64,000 nt of DNA. Source: Pilaira anomala (lineage: Eukaryota > Mucoromycota > Mucoromycetes > Mucorales > Mucoraceae). Made by a program: the position numbers and the translations under genes. The stretch's first letter is position 1. The number at the start of each line of letters is the position of its first letter. The notes under the pieces are model-generated. The model made no database searches, was not told where the DNA came from, and worked only from the letters and a program-made list of their open reading frames with translations. Below, piece after piece: positions 1-9,923 of this stretch. Location: positions 234,078 to 298,077 of the forward strand of contig JAIXMQ010000039.1 in the NCBI GenBank assembly GCA_025716855.1. The letters are read 5' to 3'.

Positions 1-1262
1 AGTTATGCACAAATGTGTTACGCGAAAAAAAATATTAAAACCTACCAGTCCGGTCAATAGGAGTCTACAAAGTAGTAGTGAGGTAAAATAAAATAAAATA
101 TTGAAAGATAATGCTTAATTAGACTTCGGTAGGGATAGAAAGTGTTCAGAATCTTCCCAACGATTACGAAATTAGAATCAAAATAATGTTCTAAATACCA
201 AACATACATATATCCATCAATATTAATTTATTTTAGTTTATCGCCTATTCTTTCGACCACTCTGTAATCAGTTTGACAATGTTGTTTACCATGGACTGAA
301 CATTTCGTAATATAAAAATAAAGATCAATTAAAAAAATAGACGTTTTTTTTAGTTACAAGCTCGCCTACATCAACCAAAGCAAGCCCAGCTTTCAAAACT
401 GTAACTTCATTACAAGCTTTTCTTCAACTGCTTTTACATATTATAATGCGTTTTTGATCATATTATTGCTTGGGTTAAATTTTTATTTTTATTCAACTCT
501 TTAACGGCGTCTAAAAAAAAATTCGGATTCTTTCTGTCAAATAAACACGCTTGCTTTTGATAAGATCTAACTCCTTTAAAGAATTATTTATGTATACTCC
601 CAGAAGTTGAGATTCTTTTCATGCAAATGAAAAGCTTGCTTTTAAAGTCGATGAATTATCTTTTCAAATAATGGCCTTTTACAGGTATATCACAGTTCAA
701 TATCAGAAAATGTGACCGAAAAAAAAATCTCTGATTTGAAATATTAATCAGTTCGACTATTAGTACTATACTATCTATTGAATAAACCTGAAATTTTTTT
801 TTTCATCTCTCCAAGGATTAAAGTACCATGCAGAACAAGTCGGTCTTGGTATTTAGATGTTCTTTATTTAGGAGTAACCTAATGACTTGATGAAACTTGT
901 TTTTAAAAAAATATTGTAATTCCTGTTTTTATCCGAACTTTATAGCATGGCCTATTATTTTTTATATCGACCATGTATACACCATTCCTTAACTCCCTTA
1001 TTTATTGAAATATATTGGTTAGAATAATAAAGGTGGCCTTTTTTATTGGAAATAGGTATATTTTTTTATCTATACACAAAAAAGGGAATATAAATAAAAA
1101 AAGTCCAGTTTACTATGCAAATAATTTATTCTATAGGTTGTGAGTCTGTGTTTGGGTGTGTTTATGTATATATATATATATATATATATATTTGTGAAAG
1201 GATAATATTCGACTAAGCCCCCTCTCTATATCCCCTTTTTTTTATGTTGTATATTGTAAATT
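1..1262. other. intergenic, no gene seen
   Basis: Very AT-rich DNA with short A/T runs and no open frame of convincing composition. A (TA)n microsatellite lies at about 1165-1191. It adjoins the 3' end of the ECM33-like gene on the minus strand, so the last 100-200 bases probably hold its 3' UTR. No RNA gene was recognised. Confidence 0.6.
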
Positions 1263-2563
1263 TTAGAGACCCAAAGTATAAACGAAGCCAACAACAAAGG
1301 CAAATAAAGAAGATCCTTGAGTGATAATTTTAGAAGCACCACTGGTTTGCATATTATCAGCAGCGTTACCACTGCTACCATTACCACCTTTGGTACTACC
1401 ACCAGTACTACCACCACTGTTGCTACCACCACTGGTACCAGAATTAGGAATAGTAGGGCTTTGACCGACGGTGGGGACCATATTTGACTCCTGCATACTT
1501 GCTGAACAACTCCAAGTATCACCCTTGACAATATTCTCACCCTTGAGCTTACGTTCAAGATCGGAACATCCAACCTTGTTTGAGGTAGTTTGAAGACGCA
1601 TACCGCCACGGACATCTTGAAGGGAAGGAAGCTTATATTCATCGAAACTACCAGCTAAATCAGCTGTACCGTGAATTTCAGATAAGACAGGGAAACCGTC
1701 AATTGAAACCAATTGAGTGTTGTTACCAATAGAAAGAGCACCATTTACAACAGATAAACTCTTGAAGGAAGTTTCGGTTAATTTATTGTTATTGGCAATA
1801 GTAACAGTACCACCAATTCTTTCAAGTTTATCCATAACAAGAGAACTAAACTCATTTTCGTGGAATGAAATATCAGATTTAACAAGAGTCAAAGCAGGCA
1901 TCTGGATATCAGCCAAGTTAAGGAAGGTAGCTGTTTTAATATTACCCAATTGTTCTGCCTTAAATTCCCAAAAAAAAATTAGAATTTAGTCTCGCTATTT
2001 TTTTTTTAAATACCCTAAATGATCATGATCTTACAGTGAATACTAAAGAGGGGTTATTACCAAGTAATAACATCTCGCCATTAACTTCCTTTACGGATGA
2101 AAAATCAAACGTTTTCATGTACTTGTTACTTAATAAAGTGAAGGAATCAAGTCTTTCGGGCTTGAAACCACCGATGCTAGGTGCGCGGGTGTCTTCAATA
2201 CGCATTGTATTGACCTTACACACCCAGGGAGTCTCATTAACTTATATAGTAATTATTTTTCCTTAAGCCAATGAGATAACCAGGAAGTGCTGGTAATCAA
2301 TAAAAATATTTCAATCTGCGTTTTAACCTTCACGGCGGGATTGAAGCAGCGATGGGATTTGCTCTTATCCAATAAGGATTGTCTTCAACAAATTGAAGAA
2401 CAGCTTCGTTATCCAAAAAGACTTTGACGAATTTTTACAAGTCTTTTTCATTTAGCGCGTTACAAAAAAAAAAAAAAAAACTTTTCACTTTAAAGATTAA
2501 CACACATTTCAAAAAAGTTCGTATACAAAGTTAGGACAAAATATGATTTTTATTAAATTTAAT

Positions 2564-5560
2564 TTAAAGTATTTTTTTTTTATGAGACAATGCCCACCAG
2601 AAGGTGCCAAACTTGCTGATGTTGATTAAGTTGTAATTGTTATATCTTCTTGAGATATCGAGAATTTGGACAAACTGGCCTTCTGCTTCACGAAAGGAAG
2701 TTTCAGCACGAGTTTTAAAGACGAGCAAGTTATTAGCGCCATCTTTCATACAAGTATGATAAAGACTTGAGCTAACATCATCACTTTCTAATTCATCAAA
2801 TCTTGTAATGGCTTCGTCACCACGTAAAAGAGCGTACTCGACAACTTTGTATTCACCAGTAAGGGCGTCAACCTTAACAACTTCACCAATCAAATAGTTG
2901 CCGTGCTTATTCTTGAAGATACCAGAGGAACCAAGTTTCACGACAGGATCTTGATCATTGTTATCTGCAAAGTCACGAACAGTGGTGTCGACCGAAGAAG
3001 CACACTCTAAGACCTTTCTCGAAGCTTTTAAGGGAATGCTTTGACCTTCCACGAACCAAGAACCACCAGCCAAAATGTGGCGAGCCATCATTCTTTTTGC
3101 AAAAGCAACAGCAACATCTCTTGAAGGATTTTGTCTGTTGGTACGAAACAGACCCTCCCTAACAAACTTGTTGTGTTGTTCACCCTTTTCAGTCTCGAAG
3201 AAAATAGCAGAGCCAAAACGAAAGATATCATCAACTAAGTGGTGCATGATATGCATTTTACTTGAGTTGTAGATATTGCCACCCTTTCGATTAGGATACT
3301 TGATCTTGAGGAATTCATCGTGGTACAAAACAGAGAGACGAAGATCATTGTAATTGGAAGCAACTTGTGTCAGGTACAGGCTTGAATTAAACTTGATGCG
3401 ACTGATGTATGCAAGTGATGCCAGCTTTCCAAGATCAACAAAGCAGTTTTTAATTAACAAAATCCCTCGATCGGATCGGATTTCTCCAGAGGCGATGAGT
3501 TCATTTAACAAAATAGGGACCTGTTGGACCAATATTTTATAATCCCTACCTAGGAAAGAACCATGAAGACGCAATGAGGAACGCAACTTACGAGAAAACC
3601 CTTTAGAAACGTAACCATGCAATCTTGTTTCAAGGAAACTTTTTTCGGTAGGATTCAAATGATCTTGTAACAAACATTTTACTAATGCTTTACCGACGCC
3701 AAGCATAATTGTATGCAGTAGCTCAATTGGACAATCTAACATTGTGTCGAAAGATTTAAGAACAACCAGGGCTTGACCACCTACAAGTTTATAACCAGCC
3801 TCAGTATCAACCAAGAAGGACTTGTCACCACCAGAAGCCAAATACCGAGCGTACATTGCTGCGACAATGCTTTCAGAACGAGGACGCCAGTTAAAATCTC
3901 CACCATCAACACGAGCTGGGGTTTTTAATTCCCAATCACATTTACGGCAAGGATTTTTTGAAATAGCACCACGGCTGGAAGCAATTTCTGCATGTCGTGC
4001 GTTATCAGCAGTGATAAATTGCAAAGGTGCAACGACAATGACAGACTCACCGCTTGGAAGGAACATCTCAACACCATTTTCTAGTTTTACCAGATTTTGG
4101 ACAATAGCGGGAAGCATTTGCATAGCTGAAAGCAAGTGATCAGTACAGATGAACGCCGTGTTTTCAAGTGCATGTCTTTGGGCAAGAGGCAATGCAGCAG
4201 GGACCATGATCCAGCTATCAAACTTGTTATGTTTTTTGGTTCGATTTCCACTCATATCGTCGGTAAAGAAATTCAATGGAATAACTTTGACAGGCTTGTA
4301 TTTACGAGCAGAAGAAGAAGAAGAAGAAGGGCGTTTCAATGGATTGGGGCGGGTTAGTTTACAAACAATAGCATTGCATTTTAAAAGGAGGTCAGAGTTA
4401 ACTAACACATCACTTTCAAAATTTAATACTAGAGTTTCAGGGGAATCACAGACAATTCTTGATACTTGGCTGATAGGAACCGAAGTTTTCGCAGGCATGT
4501 TATGAAGAAAGAATTGATCTTGAACGGAAATGACTTGATAACCTTCGACCATGATAATAGAATGTTTCAAGGTATAAAACCCTTCAACAATCATCATCAT
4601 TTGATCAGTCTTGACGAGATCACCAATCCAGATATCTTTTAACAAACCATGAATAGTAACCGAGACCATTGGATGTTGGAACAATTCATGGCTTCTCCAC
4701 TTATGTGATTGATAGCTATCAACTAATTCACCTTCAGTACGATCAGGGAGTCTTGATAAACCATCAACAAGAGAAGGGTTTGCGACAAACAACTTCAATA
4801 TTTCAGAGGGTGGATTCATAGAAAATTGTAGAGTTTGTTCGACTTCTTGACCATTGACAGTCTTTTGGACTTTGACATCGTGGACTGTCTGTTTCAACAA
4901 TGGGATTTGATTCTTCGTTCTTCTTGGGTCATTGAAATTGAAAATCAAATCGGGTGCTGGAACTTTGGCATGTGGATAGGCGAGTTTAGCCTCGACAACA
5001 TCTTCAACCAACTTCACGATATCCTTCATCAAACCCTGAGATACATCTGCACCAGAACGGTAATAGAACTGATGCATAAGAAGATGTATCTTGTCTCTGA
5101 AAGGAAAGAATTCCCCATTGACAACTATAGGAGCTTGGTCCTCGATTTCGTCAACTACATCTTCGGGTTCATCAACAGTGGATTCAGTGAATCCCATGTG
5201 TTCACCCAAAGGTTCGTCTTCGTCCTCTACCTCGTCAATATAGTCAGGGTTTTCAGGTCGTTCGTCTTCATAGAACACCATCGTATTAAGATTTACGTGA
5301 ACAGGTTCAACTACTTCAACGACTGTGGGTTCTTGTTGAATGACGGCTGGCGATAGTTCAATTCTTGCAAAGTTATTGCTTACGAAGTTGTTGCTTGGCG
5401 TCAAAGGATCTAAGAACCTGATGCTGCGAGTCTTGGGTGCTTTAGGTTGGTGTGAATTCTTATGACGTTTAAGAGCGCTAGGGGTGCTGAACTCTTTTCT
5501 ACATTCATTGAAATCACAAAGGTGCTTGTTGTTGTTGTTATTGACGAGTTGGTTATTCAT
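2564..5560 (-). CDS. transposase with N-terminal C2H2 finger (Plavaka-like)
   Basis: This intact 998-codon single-exon ORF lies inside the 4.4 kb element. Residues ~15-37 form a C2H2 finger (C-x4-C-x12-H-x3-H). An acidic linker follows (~100-145), then a long conserved core. A CRKCDW knuckle sits near residue 540, and a segment with the pattern D-x-P-x-E-x-L-H-T, LDCPIELLHTIMLGV, near residue 620. That last motif recurs in large fungal transposases of the Plavaka/CACTA-like group. The catalytic acidic residues cannot be assigned by eye. No stop or frameshift is seen, so the element may be recent or active. The start is the first ATG, just before the finger. It could also be a KDZ-type protein, but the 2 bp target duplication argues against that. 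Confidence 0.75.
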   Translation of the reverse strand: MNNQLVNNNNNKHLCDFNECRKEFSTPSALKRHKNSHQPKAPKTRSIRFLDPLTPSNNFVSNNFARIELSPAVIQQEPTVVEVVEPVHVNLNTMVFYEDERPENPDYIDEVEDEDEPLGEHMGFTESTVDEPEDVVDEIEDQAPIVVNGEFFPFRDKIHLLMHQFYYRSGADVSQGLMKDIVKLVEDVVEAKLAYPHAKVPAPDLIFNFNDPRRTKNQIPLLKQTVHDVKVQKTVNGQEVEQTLQFSMNPPSEILKLFVANPSLVDGLSRLPDRTEGELVDSYQSHKWRSHELFQHPMVSVTIHGLLKDIWIGDLVKTDQMMMIVEGFYTLKHSIIMVEGYQVISVQDQFFLHNMPAKTSVPISQVSRIVCDSPETLVLNFESDVLVNSDLLLKCNAIVCKLTRPNPLKRPSSSSSSARKYKPVKVIPLNFFTDDMSGNRTKKHNKFDSWIMVPAALPLAQRHALENTAFICTDHLLSAMQMLPAIVQNLVKLENGVEMFLPSGESVIVVAPLQFITADNARHAEIASSRGAISKNPCRKCDWELKTPARVDGGDFNWRPRSESIVAAMYARYLASGGDKSFLVDTEAGYKLVGGQALVVLKSFDTMLDCPIELLHTIMLGVGKALVKCLLQDHLNPTEKSFLETRLHGYVSKGFSRKLRSSLRLHGSFLGRDYKILVQQVPILLNELIASGEIRSDRGILLIKNCFVDLGKLASLAYISRIKFNSSLYLTQVASNYNDLRLSVLYHDEFLKIKYPNRKGGNIYNSSKMHIMHHLVDDIFRFGSAIFFETEKGEQHNKFVREGLFRTNRQNPSRDVAVAFAKRMMARHILAGGSWFVEGQSIPLKASRKVLECASSVDTTVRDFADNNDQDPVVKLGSSGIFKNKHGNYLIGEVVKVDALTGEYKVVEYALLRGDEAITRFDELESDDVSSSLYHTCMKDGANNLLVFKTRAETSFREAEGQFVQILDISRRYNNYNLINISKFGTFWWALSHKKKIL

Positions 5561-5697
5561 TATTTAGGGAAGTAAAGGGAAGAAGTGTGTTTTTGACTGG
5601 TCGACATTTCGTCATATTTAAATTTTAGTGACTTTTGATTGCAATTTCTTGGACTTTTTTTTTTTTTTTTTTTTCCATCTGTTTCTTTCAGTTTCCT

Positions 5698-6300
5698 CAA
5701 CAGTTGACATGGTAAGTAATTTGTTTATTTTTTTAAGATTCTTTTATAAACTTATCTTTATTATAGTTCCTACTTGACTCTCTGTTGACTGGCATACTCA
5801 TGGCTTTCTTATTTTATCATAAGGTATTCACATTCACTTCTTTTTTTTTTACTTAAAAATTTTTTTTTCTTTTACTAATTTTTTTTTTCTTTTTTAAAGT
5901 GAGTATGGCTTACGATAATACAAGGTATGAACTCATAATAACGCAAAGGAATAACCCATACTAACACTCTCTCTATGTACTAGGTATTATCTGCTGTTAT
6001 CGCTTATTACTTTTGGTATGTACAGTTTACATTTGTCTCAATTAACTTAGTTCTAACTTTTTTCATTTAATTATAAAGGTATGTCGCGTGCAGTAAGAAC
6101 TAGAAATTAAGGTATGCATTTTATCTTTGTATTTATTCACTATGTATTAACTTGTATACTGCTTTTATTAGCTTTTATTAGATATAATTATCGATTGTGA
6201 ACAACAAAGACAATAAGGTAACGTTTTTATTACTGTTTAACTATTTGAACATTATTTACTAATTATTTTTATATAGGTTTGTACGCATTGTCTTAGATAG
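5698..6300 (+). other. exon-like cargo segments inside the transposon
   Basis: Six short segments are separated by sequences with good intron borders (donors near 5712, 5823, 5924, 6014, 6113 and 6218, acceptors such as ttatag, tttaaag, tactag, ttatag). The first two would join as ATG plus a codon run for FLLDSLLTGILMAFLFYHK, followed immediately by a stop. Length and the YHK ending recall the amino terminus of Sar1 GTPases, and the next segment vaguely recalls the LGLDNAG box, but the match is weak and the frame is not open. It may be a decayed captured host gene or a spliced non-coding leader. Confidence 0.25.
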
Positions 6301-7149
6301 ATGCTCTATTCAATACCGTACACTGTTTTCCAGACGCTGAAGTATCGTTTATTTGATTTTGTGATCATTTAAACCATCCTGAAAGGGCTTCAGGCGACTG
6401 GTAAGGCAGCGTACGTGGCAGCAGTATACATCCATTACATCATTTTAAAAATAAAAGCCCAATTAAACATACATATTCTATCCAATGAGAACTCCAAATA
6501 GCTCATATTATTAATGATATATCCTTTAATCTGTTTGGCTGTTGAGAATAAATTGTAAAAATTTCGTAACCCGATTTCATTACTATATAGGGAATGTCCA
6601 AAAAAAATCGTCTTTAAAAACCCGCAAAACTCTCTGGGTGTGTAGTAAGACCGGCGGGGAAATTAATCTTCTCAAGAGCAGGAACGACAGCCACGTGGAA
6701 ACCGTTTGTTTCTGTCAAAAGAGGAAATTCAAGCTTGTTCAAAATGGTATGATTAATAATTTTGATCTGACCATCCACTTTTTGTAAATTAGGAGCACTG
6801 AAAGACACCAAATCAACGTTGCCAGACATAATTATATCACCAATTAATTGTTCGACACCTTCTAATCTGAGCTGTCCAGCAGGAACAGTGTCCATAGTAA
6901 TAATACCTTTGAAGGTTGCGCAAGATTTGAGAGCATCTAAATCTCCTTGGGAAGTTACTTTGACATTCTTCTCGCATGCGGCTGCAGTAATATACACATA
7001 TATGTATATGAGTATAGAGTTTAGGGAGGAGGAGAAATAAATATGAGTGTTACACGATCTGTAGGTTAATTTATTTAGCACTTACATTCTGCCATGCCCA
7101 AACTGAACATGGTAGCCAATACGATTGAGGTTAACGTTAATCTTGTCAT

Positions 7150-7622
7150 TTGTTTTATTTAAAAATTAATAAAAAACGAAGAGGAATATGGAATAAATGA
7201 AAGGAAATATAACAGTTTTTATAGTAAATGAAAACATTTGGTTTGAACTGTTGCTTTTGAAATAAAATCATAAAGAATGGTATGTATCTTTTTTAACAAA
7301 CCATAAAAAAAAAGCCTTATAGAACTAATAATTATTGGGTGAAATCACAACATTTCACCAATCCAGGTGTCCGAAATTATTGTTACACCTTGAGTTGTTG
7401 ATGTCACATGAGACTGAAAATATAAATAAGCGAAAAAAGTGTTTCGACTTTTTCGATTAAACGATGGCTTCGTAAAAAAATAATAAAAAAGAGCACCAGG
7501 GCACTTAAAAAGATAGGGACCCCGTACTATTTTATTTCATTTTATTTCATTTATTATTTTCTCCTCTTCTCTTTCTTTCTAACACATTTTTTTTTTAAAA
7601 AAAAAGTAACGATATAATTAAC
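7150..7622. promoter_or_regulatory. divergent intergenic region
   Basis: This stretch separates the start of the ECM33-like gene (minus) from the small gene at 7623 (plus), so both promoters must lie here. It is AT-rich with pyrimidine-rich runs just before the plus-strand ATG (about 7560-7600), as is usual upstream of genes in this window. No specific operator or ORF was recognised. Confidence 0.4.
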
Positions 7623-7889
7623 ATGCCTGCAAATAATAACCAAGATTTAGTGTTCTTAAACTTAACTACAGAAGAAGAAGAGCATTATTATGATCAAGAC
7701 ATTTTCCCGTCAACTCATGATTCTGCAGAAATGATGCTTTATGCATTTGTTGATAGCGCACCTTCAGTTGCTGATTTATTATGGTCAAAACAACAACTTG
7801 GACAGTCTGAATTTTTAACGCTCACGGATGGACAAGAATTACCTGAGTTACCGGCCGTTGATTTTTCTACCCATGAACCTCACGCTTAA
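7623..7889 (+). CDS. small acidic hypothetical protein (88 aa)
   Basis: This is an 88-codon single-exon ORF with balanced amino-acid use and no low complexity apart from a short EEEE run, so it looks coding. There is no signal peptide, membrane segment or recognised motif. The protein is acidic throughout. The ATG follows a pyrimidine-rich and A-rich leader like those of neighbouring genes. It lies divergent to the ECM33-like gene and convergent with the SWIB gene. Function unknown; I recognise no family. Confidence 0.5.
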   Translation: MPANNNQDLVFLNLTTEEEEHYYDQDIFPSTHDSAEMMLYAFVDSAPSVADLLWSKQQLGQSEFLTLTDGQELPELPAVDFSTHEPHA

Positions 7890-8105
7890 AAAAAAAAGTG
7901 GAGGTTTTTGTATATGTATTTTATTATTATTTTTTTCTGGATGAATAAAAAAGGTTATTTACAATGTGAATAAAAAAAAAATGCCGTAATAATTATTGAA
8001 TGATAGATGTGTATGTGTTCTTTTGCAAAAAAATATTTTTTAAAAAAAGTTCCTTGCTAAACTAAAGAAAAACTTCCCCTCCTTTAACTATATATCTAGT
8101 TTTTT

Positions 8106-9181
8106 TCAAATTGAGTTACTCCATTTTTGTAAGAATATTTCACTGTCGCTTGGCGTCATAATATCTGGAGTTTCGGCAGTTGGGACGGGAGAATAGTCTT
8201 CAATCATCAGAGATTGGTTTGGGTTTGTAATAATGGAAGAAGGTGGGATATGGTTATTTGTAACAACATTTTCAACACAAGTCAATTCAACTTGCTCTTT
8301 CTTTGTCAAGTGAGCAGACAAGTCTCTATTCATCCCAAAACTATTTACTCTGTCTTTTTGGAAAATAGTTTTTAACTTTTCATCACATAGAATGAAGCGT
8401 CGATCAGCCGGATCTTGCAGCTGATTCGATTTGATATAATTCCATAATCGTTTTACTATTTCTGGTCTAGACAACTTTTTTTTTTAAAAAAAAATTAGTT
8501 TAACAATAAGAAAAAAAAATGTTTGTAAATTATTTACTTCAGTGGCTCCTTCCATAATACATTGTAAAGAATTACTTAATAAAAGGGGTTTATTTAAGCC
8601 CGTGATACGTTTGGGTTTGGGAGGTGCGTTTGGATCGACATCTTCCTTCTTCTTCTTCTTCTTTTTTGCTTTTTTTTTCTCTGGCAGTTTCTGTTCGTCG
8701 ACTTCAGTTGAGTGCTTTTTACGCTTGTTACTGTTATTTTTCTTTTGTGCAACAACCTGTGGTATGTTGTCCGTGAAAGGTTCCACGATTGGGGAATGAT
8801 TGCTATGCAGTGTTTGTTGGTGTATCATCGATTGGGATGATGAAGGTTCCGTGGTGTTATCAATTATGAATTGTTGCTTTTCTTGAGGAAACAAATCATA
8901 AAAAGTGTTATCGCTATTACAATTAAAAGCTTCTTGTTGCTGATTTAAGGATTCGTAATGTAAATTGGAATTTAATGGCAGTAAAGAGGAATCATTATAG
9001 AATAGACCATTATTTAATGAGGAAGTTGAAGATAATGGATCTTCATAAACATTAGTATTATTGTCCCAAGGGAATAATAAATCTAAATGTATATATCAAT
9101 ATATTGTATTCAATGAGATTATGTAAATTATAACACGTTAAATCATGTACCTGAAAACAACATGTCCTTACTATTTTCCAT
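8106..9181 (-). CDS. SWIB/MDM2-domain nuclear protein
   Basis: Three exons (9181-9151, 9082-8538, 8474-8106) give 314 aa. Residues ~1-110 are Asn/Ser-rich. A strongly basic stretch around residues 150-175 (KKKAKKKKKKK) is a likely nuclear localisation signal. A SWIB domain at ~180-250 starts at GLNKPLLLSNSLQ and includes LSRPEIVKRLWNYIK and LQDPADRRFILCDEKL. The C-terminal tail is acidic and Ser/Thr-rich. SWIB domains occur in chromatin remodellers and in the rDNA transcription factor subunit Uaf30. The usual N-terminal DEK_C helix of Uaf30-type proteins is not evident, so the exact orthology is open. Intron phases are consistent and the SWIB domain crosses the second intron cleanly. Confidence 0.85.
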
Positions 9182-9884
9182 GATAGCCTTCTTTTTATTA
9201 TATTACTATTTTTAGGTTAATTTAATCCAAGAGAAGAATGAATTTTTTTTTTCTTGTTATGAAAGTAAATAAATGCAAGAAGAGAAAGGGATAGAGAAAA
9301 AAAAAGTTTGAAAAAAAGGTTTTATGAATCGTTATTTCTCAAAGACTGGTGCTGTGTGACTCTTCCCATTTTTTAGTCACACTTAAAATTACTATTTTGA
9401 GGCTGTACTACATTTTATCTTAACATTTTTCATTCTTAAGCTAAAATCATAGTTTTGTGTGTACAAACCTTGTATCTTTTCCGTACGTTTATTCTCTAGT
9501 TTTAACTTTAAAAGGTTATTTCGTTATTTCTTTTCTAAATGACCAGTTGATAACGTAAAGACAATCATTACTACTATTACCATTATTACTACTAGATTGC
9601 CCTTTTTGTTAACTATATTGCATGTACATTAGCGAATGAAATAGTGTATATAAATAAAGCTGTTTACTCAGATAAATTATATCAAATTCTCAAACTAATT
9701 TATTAATCGTGTAATCGATATATCATACAACCCCTATTCCTTTGCATTCATTGTAAATAATGCGACATGAGGGGAGCTACATGGAGGGAATTATTTTTTC
9801 TGGGTATAGTTGTGTAAGTTCTCAACAAGTCAAAGAGTTTGATACTCTCTTTTATTAATTCTTTTTATCAAATAAGTATCCCAA

Positions 9885-9923
<39 letters not shown>

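Larger units (their letters stand above)
2219..6642. mobile_element. 4.4 kb autonomous DNA transposon, CMC/Plavaka-like
   Basis: The element begins CACACCCAGGGAGT at 2219 and its right end, read as reverse complement from 6642, is CACACCCAGAGAGT, giving 14 bp terminal inverted repeats with one mismatch. Each end is flanked by TA (2217-2218 and 6643-6644), a 2 bp target duplication. Removing the element restores the ECM33-like frame, which fixes the ends independently. It carries one long minus-strand transposase ORF in the same orientation as the host gene, and about 1 kb of apparently non-coding cargo at its right side. A 2 bp duplication fits CACTA-type (CMC) elements. Assignment to the fungal Plavaka group rests on the protein and is inference. 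Confidence 0.85.
1263..7149 (-). pseudogene. ECM33-like GPI-anchored wall protein gene, split by a transposon
   Basis: Ecm33/Sps2-type proteins are GPI-anchored surface proteins built from receptor L-domain-like repeats and needed for wall integrity. Exons on the minus strand are 7149-7086 (signal peptide beginning MTRLTLTSIVLATM), 6981-6643, then after the insertion 2218-2035 and 1958-1263. Visible signs are a CxxN start of the mature protein, repeated leucine-rich L-domain segments, a Ser/Gly/Thr-rich stalk and a hydrophobic C-terminal GPI-type tail. The element at 2219-6642 interrupts exon 2 and is flanked by TA on both sides. Counting only one TA copy, the exons add to 1,281 nt (427 codons) with no internal stop, so the insertion is the only lesion seen. 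The gene is broken as it stands. If the element can excise precisely, the allele would be functional. Family assignment is by motif and layout. Confidence 0.85.

Noticed and set aside
1226..1642. 138-codon minus frame rich in Val/Leu
   Set aside because: It is an out-of-frame reading of the Gly/Ser/Thr-rich stalk of the ECM33-like protein; the other frame has the signal, domains and GPI tail.
4835..5356. 173-codon plus frame inside the transposon
   Set aside because: Antisense to the intact transposase; no independent motif.
2219..6642. KDZ-type (Kyakuja/Dileera/Zisupton) identity for the 4.4 kb element
   Set aside because: Those elements are associated with longer target duplications; here only TA is duplicated. 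Not fully excluded without a profile search.
8542..8799. Phe-rich plus-strand frame
   Set aside because: Antisense shadow of the Lys-rich stretch in the SWIB gene.
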